A stretch of DNA of 56,542 nucleotides from Victivallis vadensis. Lineage in GTDB: Bacteria > Verrucomicrobiota > Lentisphaeria > Victivallales > GWF2-50-93. A program made the translations under genes and the position numbers. Position 1 is the stretch's first letter; every line of letters begins with the position of its first letter. This document shows, piece by piece, positions 51,362 to 56,542 of the stretch. Where the stretch lies: positions 1-56,542 of the forward strand of contig CAMCYE010000009.1 of assembly GCA_945883805.1 (NCBI GenBank), given 5' to 3'. A model generated the notes under the pieces. The model saw only the letters and a program-made list of their open reading frames with translations. It did no database searches and had not been told where the DNA came from.

Positions 51362-51475
51362 TGGAGTGCGGCTGCGGTAGCTGCCGCTTTTCTTCCGGCA
51401 TGCGGAGCCTGCCGGTCTTAGACGGCGAAATTAATTTCGCCTGAACAAAGCTGAAGCTGTCGCATCAGCACTCCA
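51362..51475. repeat. RAYT-2 associated 114-bp multi-hairpin repeat, copy 1
   Basis: Bounded by TGGAGTGC / GCACTCCA. Inside, in order: GCGGC...GCCGC, CCGGCA...TGCCGG, GGCGAAAT-TA-ATTTCGCC and GCTGAAGC...CAGC hairpins, giving a cruciform-like chain. This copy has a mismatch (CGCATCAGC for CGCTTCAGC) in the last stem. It begins right after the suhB stop and ends 18 bp before the transposase start codon. Confidence 0.92.
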
Positions 51476-51493
51476 AAAAGAAAGGCACAATCC

Positions 51494-52039
51494 ATGGAAA
51501 CAATAATAAGCTCATGGCACCATAGTCCGCCGCATGTGTTTCAGGCGGATACGAATTATATGGTAACATCAGGAACTTTTGAAAAGAGCTATTTCTTTTG
51601 CACTAATGAAAAATTGAAACTTCTTGAAAAGACGATTTTTGATTCATTGGAAAAATATAAATGGAATCCTATTGCCTGGGCGATATTGTCAAATCATTAT
51701 CATTTGATTCTTCGTTCGCCTAAAGAGACCCCAGCTAATTTGAAGAATTTGATAAAGAATATTCATGCCAAATCAGCAATTGAGATAAACAGGATTGATG
51801 GTGAAAAAGGCCGTAAAGTATGGTTTGACTACTGGGACACATGTCTTACTTTTGAAAACAGCTACTATGCAAGACTTAAATATGTCATGAACAATCCGGT
51901 GCATCATGGACTAGTTGAAAATGCGGAGGATTATGAGTTTTGTTCGGCAGGATTGTTTAAATGGCATGCAGACAAGATACTGATAAAACGCCTCGAGCCG
52001 TACAAGATAGATAAGTTGAATATTCCCGATGACTTCTAA
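51494..52039 (+). CDS. REP-associated tyrosine transposase (RAYT), second type
   Basis: A 181-residue Y1-transposase-family protein. HUH pair His68-Tyr-His70 in ILSNHYHLIL and catalytic Tyr130 in ARLKYVMNNPVHHGL. It is only distantly like the other RAYT in this window (PDHVHLF/KYVKDNP) and its repeats are unrelated to that one's, so the two are separate systems. It is placed between copy 1 and copies 2-3 of its repeat. The ATG follows AAAGAAAGG. Intact frame, so it may be active or domesticated. Confidence 0.9.
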   Translation: METIISSWHHSPPHVFQADTNYMVTSGTFEKSYFFCTNEKLKLLEKTIFDSLEKYKWNPIAWAILSNHYHLILRSPKETPANLKNLIKNIHAKSAIEINRIDGEKGRKVWFDYWDTCLTFENSYYARLKYVMNNPVHHGLVENAEDYEFCSAGLFKWHADKILIKRLEPYKIDKLNIPDDF

Positions 52040-52043
52040 AATG

Positions 52044-52157
52044 TGGAGTGCGGCTGCGGTAGCTGCCGCTTTCATTCCGGCATGCGAAGCCTGCCGGTCT
52101 TAGACGGCGAAATGAATTTCGCCTGGGAAAAGCTGAAGCTAACGCTTCAGCACTCCA
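52044..52157. repeat. RAYT-2 associated 114-bp multi-hairpin repeat, copy 2
   Basis: Same boundaries and hairpin order as copy 1, beginning 4 bp after the transposase stop. Loop bases differ (GCTTCAGC arm is GCTGAAGC-TAAC-GCTTCAGC here and the third stem has ATGAATTTCGCC), the sort of change that leaves stems mostly intact. Confidence 0.92.
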
Positions 52158-52193
52158 AAATTGAGAGCAAAATTTAGGGAAACTGAAATGATA

Positions 52194-52307
52194 TGGAGTG
52201 CGGCTGCGGTAGCTGCCGCTTTTCTTCCGGCATGCGAAGCCTGCCGGTTTTAGACGGCGAAATTAATTTCGCCTGAACAAAGCTGAAGCTGTCGCTTCAG
52301 CACTCCA
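52194..52307. repeat. RAYT-2 associated 114-bp multi-hairpin repeat, copy 3
   Basis: Third copy, again exactly 114 bp, in the same orientation, 36 bp after copy 2. The last stem is perfect (GCTGAAGC-TGTC-GCTTCAGC). It lies between the RAYT and the convergent glycosyltransferase gene, ending 50 bp from that gene's stop. Confidence 0.92.
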
Positions 52308-52356
52308 AATTGGAGGTGGAATCAAGATGAGAATAATACGACTTGCAGTAAAGCTG

Positions 52357-53811
52357 TTACTTTAGCTTGGCCAGATAGATTTTCTGGTAGCCGCAGTCGG
52401 ATGTGAGTTCATAGGATTTGATGTTGAAGCGTTCCGCTATTGATTCCATTTCGCCCTGGGTGCGGGTGATGACATGAATACTTTCAGCGTTTCCGAGGGA
52501 AGATGCTTTCCTGTTCGGCCTGTCGAATATCCAGAATCCGTCATTTACTTTGAGGAGTCTGCCGTAGAAGATTATCGAGGGGCAGTCGGCTGCAAAATCA
52601 ACGAATGCGAAGCTGTCGGTTTTTGCACCCGCAATCTCGATGGATTTCTTCACGGTCCCGAGCGGATTGAATTCCGCCCTCATGAAATAGGGTTTGAAAA
52701 AGTCGTCTTGTCCGCCTTTTGACAGCCTGTTCGAAAGCTGGGTGGAAAAACCGGATGGAAGCAGGCTCCATCCGAAACAGATGCAGAGAATCGCAAGCAG
52801 TGCGTGTCCGGGAAACTTTCCGTTAGAGTTTCTTATGAAAGGGTCCGCCATCGAGCATAGGATGAAAATCCATATCGGCCAGAGACAGAAGAACGCCCTG
52901 GGAAAGGGGGCAGGGGTTTTGAGCAGGAGAACAAGAAGCGGAATCAGGAATATCAGGGTGATTTGAACTTTTAACGCACCTCCGGTCTTTTCCTTAGAGA
53001 AAAAAATTCCGGCCAGTGCAAAAACTATCAGCGGCAGGAAGGCAATCAGGAACGCGCCGTAAAAATGGCCTGATGCGGAAATCCCGCTTGACCAGCCTTC
53101 CGAAAGCGAAAGCGCCTTCATCAGCTTCCCGAAAATTGGAATATAGAATATGAAGAATCCCGCAACAGGAATTATTCCAAGGTAAAGTGTCTTGTCTGAA
53201 ACGATTTCCTTTGGGTTCAGCGACGGCAGGACAAGAAGGTATATCGCCGCAGATGCGATGAGGTTCGTAGGCATTATTCCGGCGGAAAGAAACGCGATAA
53301 TGAAAAAGAATATGAGGTGGGCCGGTTTGCCGGAGTCCCGGTAGCACAGTGCAGTTTCAAGGGAGATTATGATTAACAGGAAGCTCAGCATGTACCCGCG
53401 GATGGCGGTTGCGTAAATCGCAAAAGGCAGCGAGGCGACGAAGCAGAAACAGGCGATGACCGCCGTTTCCCGGCAGAATCTCCTCTTCCACAGTTTCATG
53501 ATTAAAAATATCGAGGCGAAAGCGGTGAGCACGGAGAACAGTCGCAGTGAAATCACATAAGGCATCGGCCCGCAGAGCTCAATCCAGAATCGCAGGAAAA
53601 TATTATAGACGATATGGTTGTTCGGAATGCTGTAATGCCTGTAAATGTCTGCGACATCCGGAAGCATGACGAAATCCATGACTGTCAGCGCCTCGTCGAA
53701 CCACAGCGGCCTGAAGAAAATGCCCACGACAATGTGCAATGCGAGAGCTGCAAGGGCGAGACATGCCAGTACAAAGGCGAAATTCTTGTTTTTAAGAAAA
53801 GACTCAGTCAT
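52357..53811 (-). CDS. Membrane glycosyltransferase, GT39/ArnT-like
   Basis: A 484-residue polytopic protein of the GT-C type. After a first span (residues 10-30) the first periplasmic loop has the acidic motif PLWFDEALTVMDFV, with the Asp-Glu pair seen in undecaprenyl/dolichyl-phosphate sugar-dependent transferases such as ArnT and PMT. About ten hydrophobic segments follow, then a small soluble C-terminal region (about 385-484: SFAFVDFAADCPSIIFYGR). It probably glycosylates lipid A, a protein or a surface glycan on the outer face; the acceptor is unknown. Stands alone between the RAYT repeats and glmS. Confidence 0.8.
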   Translation of the reverse strand: MTESFLKNKNFAFVLACLALAALALHIVVGIFFRPLWFDEALTVMDFVMLPDVADIYRHYSIPNNHIVYNIFLRFWIELCGPMPYVISLRLFSVLTAFASIFLIMKLWKRRFCRETAVIACFCFVASLPFAIYATAIRGYMLSFLLIIISLETALCYRDSGKPAHLIFFFIIAFLSAGIMPTNLIASAAIYLLVLPSLNPKEIVSDKTLYLGIIPVAGFFIFYIPIFGKLMKALSLSEGWSSGISASGHFYGAFLIAFLPLIVFALAGIFFSKEKTGGALKVQITLIFLIPLLVLLLKTPAPFPRAFFCLWPIWIFILCSMADPFIRNSNGKFPGHALLAILCICFGWSLLPSGFSTQLSNRLSKGGQDDFFKPYFMRAEFNPLGTVKKSIEIAGAKTDSFAFVDFAADCPSIIFYGRLLKVNDGFWIFDRPNRKASSLGNAESIHVITRTQGEMESIAERFNIKSYELTSDCGYQKIYLAKLK

Positions 53812-53966
53812 TTAAACCCTTACGGTGAATCACGGAAAATTATGAACCACGAAATATTTATCTGCCTAAGGCAGACGTTTGGCGTTCCCGGGACCGCTGA
53901 CCGTCTGGTCGGCTCCTATGCCTTTTAAGTGCGGAAAAACCTCCGCCGAGACTATCTAGTCTCTTT

Positions 53967-54012
53967 TCTTAACCACACTTTAGCACTTTAGAACTTTAGA
54001 ACTTTAGCACTT
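53967..54012. repeat. Short tandem word repeat (TTTAGNAC)n between two genes
   Basis: Four to five copies of an ACTTTAG(C/A) word in the gap between the glycosyltransferase gene and the glmS stop. A similar loose repeat (ATCAAAGTGTC, TTTCAAAGTGTC) appears upstream of glmS near 55903-55930. Simple-sequence intergenic filler. Confidence 0.5.
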
Positions 54013-54021
54013 CCCCTCGTT

Positions 54022-55860
54022 TTACTCCACCGTCACGCTTTTCGCCAGATTTCTCGGCTGGTCGATCGAGCAACCGCGTTCCTTTGCGATGTAATATGAA
54101 AGGAGCTGAAGTGCGACAACAGACGGAATCGGGACGGTGTACTGGGAGCATTCCGGAACCCATATTATGTCGTCGGCGTGTTTGCGGATCTCCTCATCGC
54201 CTTCTGTTGCGACCGCTATTACTGGGGATTTCCTGGCTTTGCACTCCTGCATGTTGCCGATGATCTTGTCCTTGCCGGGAATATTGTTCGCCATCGCGAG
54301 CACCGGTACGTTTTCATCGAGAAGGGCTATCGGACCGTGTTTAAGCTCTGCGGCATGATAGCCTTCGGCGTGGACATAGCTTATCTCCTTGAGTTTCAGG
54401 GCGCCCTCTATGGCGACGGGGTAGAGATAACCTCTTCCTATGAAGAAGAAGTCTTTTGCCTGAGCATATTTTTTTGCAACTTTCTCAATGTCTTTTGCAG
54501 TGGCAATGACTTTTCTGACAAGATCGGGAATGCGCTTTATCTCAGCGACAAGTTCAATGCCTGTCTGTCTTGAAAGCCGGCGCGAACGTCCGAATTTGAG
54601 CGCCATCATGAGAAGCACGGCGACCTGGCATGTGAAAGCCTTCGTGGAAGCCACGCCTATTTCAGGGCCTGCATGGAGATAGACACCGCGTCCGGTCTCC
54701 CTGGGAATCGTGGATCCTACTACGTTGCAAATGCCTGCAACTGTAGCGCCTTTCTGTATTGCCTCCCGCACTGCGGCAAGCGTATCTGCCGTTTCACCGG
54801 ACTGGCTTATCGCAAGAATGAAAGTCCCGGGATTGATTATCGGGTTCCTGTAGCGGAATTCGGCGGCCTGTTCCACTTCGGTCGGAATATCGGCGAGATC
54901 TTCAAAGAAATATTCCCCGACCATTCCGGCATGAAGGCTTGTTCCACATGCCGCGATTATTATGCGGTTGACTGAAACAAGGTCGTGGGCGGAGAGGTTG
55001 AGTCCGCTGAGAGTTCCCGTCCCCAGTGACTCATCGAGCCTTCCCCTGATGGCGTTGGCGATTGCATCGGGCTGTTCGAATATCTCCTTCAGCATGAAAT
55101 GTTCAAACCCGCCTTTTTCGGCCGAGCCCGGATCCCAGTCTATGTGCGCTATTTCCCGGGACACCGGGACATTGTCGATGTTGCGCAGGTCTATTTTGTC
55201 CTTGTCAATAAGCGCTATGTCGTTGTCGTTGAGGAAAATCACTTTATCGGTGTATGATATGATTGCGGAAATGTCGCTTGCGATGATTGTTTCATTTTCG
55301 CCGACTCCTATTACAATGGGGCTTCCTTTTCTGGCGGTGACGATCTGTTCGGGATGTTCCGATGATATGACGGCAATTCCGAAAGTCCCGTTTATTTTTT
55401 TGAGGGCCGCCGCGACAGCCTGTAGAAGATCTCCCTCGTAACAGTCGTCTATCAGGTGGGGAAGTACTTCAGTGTCGGTTTCGGAGAGAAATTTGTGACC
55501 CTTTCCTATCAGATGTTCTTTTATGAGGGCGTAATTTTCAATAATTCCGTTATGTACCACCGCGAAGCGGCATTTTTCGTCAAGATGCGGATGTGCATTC
55601 GGTTCCGAGGGGATGCCATGGGTCGCCCAGCGAGTATGGGCGATGCCGATCTTTCCCTTTGAAAGCTCTTTTTTCATTGCCGGAGTGATTTTATCAACGA
55701 GACTCTGGACTTTTCCGACAGATTTCACCGTGGTGATCTTATTCTTGTCAAGTACGGCGATTCCGGCCGAATCATAACCCCTGTATTCGAGGCGCCTCAA
55801 TCCGTCAATGAGAGTGTCGATGATGTTCCTTTTCCCAGTGTAAGCCACTATTCCGCACAT
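54022..55860 (-). CDS. glmS: Glutamine--fructose-6-phosphate aminotransferase
   Basis: A 612-residue enzyme that makes glucosamine-6-phosphate, the first step to UDP-GlcNAc for peptidoglycan and LPS. N-terminal glutaminase begins MCGIVAYTG (nucleophile Cys1 after Met removal) with RRLEYRGYDSAGIA and HTRWATHG; two SIS domains follow (ACGTSLHAG, SQSGETADTLAA, GRGYLYPVAIEGALKLKEISYVHAE), ending in the invariant NLAKSVTVE. GGAGG lies 6 bases before ATG. No riboswitch of the glmS ribozyme type was recognised in the short leader. Confidence 0.97.
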   Translation of the reverse strand: MCGIVAYTGKRNIIDTLIDGLRRLEYRGYDSAGIAVLDKNKITTVKSVGKVQSLVDKITPAMKKELSKGKIGIAHTRWATHGIPSEPNAHPHLDEKCRFAVVHNGIIENYALIKEHLIGKGHKFLSETDTEVLPHLIDDCYEGDLLQAVAAALKKINGTFGIAVISSEHPEQIVTARKGSPIVIGVGENETIIASDISAIISYTDKVIFLNDNDIALIDKDKIDLRNIDNVPVSREIAHIDWDPGSAEKGGFEHFMLKEIFEQPDAIANAIRGRLDESLGTGTLSGLNLSAHDLVSVNRIIIAACGTSLHAGMVGEYFFEDLADIPTEVEQAAEFRYRNPIINPGTFILAISQSGETADTLAAVREAIQKGATVAGICNVVGSTIPRETGRGVYLHAGPEIGVASTKAFTCQVAVLLMMALKFGRSRRLSRQTGIELVAEIKRIPDLVRKVIATAKDIEKVAKKYAQAKDFFFIGRGYLYPVAIEGALKLKEISYVHAEGYHAAELKHGPIALLDENVPVLAMANNIPGKDKIIGNMQECKARKSPVIAVATEGDEEIRKHADDIIWVPECSQYTVPIPSVVALQLLSYYIAKERGCSIDQPRNLAKSVTVE

Positions 55861-56078
55861 GTTGAACCTCCGGTTGAATTAAAACCACTGGAAATAGAAT
55901 AGTATCAAAGTGTCGGAGTTTCAAAGTGTCAGCGCAGCAAAATGACAAAGTATCGTATGAGAAAGGGAAGAAAGAAGAGATTGGATATAGGCTGAAAAAT
56001 CAAAATAAGTGCTTGCATAATATGCAAGCATATATTATGCTAATCATGCAATCACAATTGCCTTACAAGGGAGCCATG

Positions 56079-56336
56079 ATGAAAACAATTACAATACGGG
56101 GCATTGAGCCGGATCTTGGCAAGACGATTAAGGCCAAGGCCTTTATGGAAAATTTGAGCGTCAACCTATGGGTCATCAAAGCATTGAAACAGGCGACTGG
56201 TACCGGCAAGAAGCCTATTTTCAGAAAATACGATGATCTTGACCGCATTGCCGGAGGATGGAACAGGAAAGAAGCCGAAACATTCCTCAAGGACATCAAG
56301 ATGTTCGAGGAAATTGACGTGGAGGTTTGGAAATGA
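56079..56336 (+). CDS. vapB: Ribbon-helix-helix antitoxin of a VapBC-type pair
   Basis: An 85-residue FitA/VapB-like antitoxin. N-terminal MKTITIRGIEPDLGKTIKAKAFMENLSVNLWVIKALKQATG gives the beta strand and two helices of a ribbon-helix-helix fold; the C-terminal part (RKEAETFLKDIKMFEEIDVEVWK) should bind the toxin. AAGGGAG 5 bases upstream favours ATG 56079 over 56076; a long open frame continues upstream to 55926 without motif support. Overlaps the toxin gene by 4 bases (ATGA). Confidence 0.82.
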   Translation: MKTITIRGIEPDLGKTIKAKAFMENLSVNLWVIKALKQATGTGKKPIFRKYDDLDRIAGGWNRKEAETFLKDIKMFEEIDVEVWK

Positions 56337-56542
56337 GAAGAATCTCCATTGACACAAACATATACGTTGCTTTAAAAAGCAATGATGCCAAGGTCGTTGA
56401 GACTCTCAGGAACTGCGACTATATCGGAGTAGACATAACGGTAATCGCCGAGCTTCTCTCCGGCTTCAAGATGGGCAACAGGGAAAAGACCAATAGGGCG
56501 GAACTTGAATCGTTCCTCGACACTCCGCGCGTTGACATCCTG
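56333..56542 (+). CDS. vapC: PIN-domain toxin VapC, 3' end cut by window
   Basis: The first 70 residues of a PIN RNase: RRISIDTNIYVALKSND with the first catalytic Asp, and DITVIAELLSGFKMGNREK with the conserved Glu. The frame is open at the right edge, so about half of the protein is missing. GGAGG precedes the ATG. Third toxin-antitoxin pair of the window. Confidence 0.85.
   Translation, partial: MRRISIDTNIYVALKSNDAKVVETLRNCDYIGVDITVIAELLSGFKMGNREKTNRAELESFLDTPRVDIL

Noticed and set aside
55861..56078. glmS ribozyme or riboswitch upstream of glmS
   Set aside because: The leader is short and filled by loose AAAGTGTC word repeats and the upstream part of a toxin-antitoxin operon; no ribozyme core was recognised.

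Overview
The window looks like chromosomal DNA of a Gram-negative member of the PVC superphylum, most likely Lentisphaerota. Reasons seen in the sequence: an LPS heptose epimerase (hldD), a meso-diaminopimelate-type MurE (DNPR motif), lipoproteins, a GntR-type regulator fused to a solute-binding domain next to a pilin-like protein, DUF4091/CBM9 secreted hydrolase architecture, several Gfo/Idh/MocA oxidoreductases, and many inverted-repeat intergenic elements. The lineage is an inference from gene style; there is no rRNA here to confirm it.

Layout. 1-21.2 kb is mostly housekeeping: YggS, agmatine deiminase, Tgt, a DJ-1 protein, Hsp20, PrmC, a BrnT/BrnA toxin-antitoxin pair, an overlapping ispG-oleA-oleB operon (isoprenoid precursor plus head-to-head fatty acid condensation), a CNNM/CorC-type membrane protein fused to a PTS EIIA domain, a VapBC-type pair, and a division/cell-wall cluster on the minus strand (mraZ-rsmH-ftsL-ftsI-murE-murF). 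A REP-associated tyrosine transposase (RAYT) with its own hairpin repeats sits between murE and murF.

21.6-36.1 kb is a plus-strand carbohydrate island: a GntR/solute-binding regulator with a consensus sigma-70 promoter and an overlapping 10-bp-arm palindrome, a pilin-like protein, a short secreted protein duplicating the start of the following 1340-residue secreted DUF4091/CBM9 protein, three Gfo/Idh/MocA oxidoreductases and two GH36-like alpha-galactosidase-type enzymes. No sugar transporter is present. The mix suggests that a galactoside-like substrate is handled partly by redox chemistry.

36.2-51.4 kb holds a putative secreted cell-wall hydrolase and companion, an Ala-rich lipoprotein, an ABC-2 exporter operon with a third membrane/TPR-like protein, a zinc-ribbon Ser/Thr kinase with altered catalytic motifs, hldD, a membrane zincin, Nif3, Ogt, a CorA variant, a polytopic membrane protein and an inositol monophosphatase. 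51.4-56.5 kb carries a second RAYT flanked by three 114-bp multi-hairpin repeats, a GT39-like membrane glycosyltransferase, glmS, and a third toxin-antitoxin pair cut by the window edge.

The strongest non-gene signal is the repeat content: three unrelated families of palindromic repeats (two with an adjacent RAYT, one orphan with two opposed arrays whose stems differ by compensatory changes), plus MITE-like elements, one of which supplies the C-terminal codons of the agmatine deiminase.
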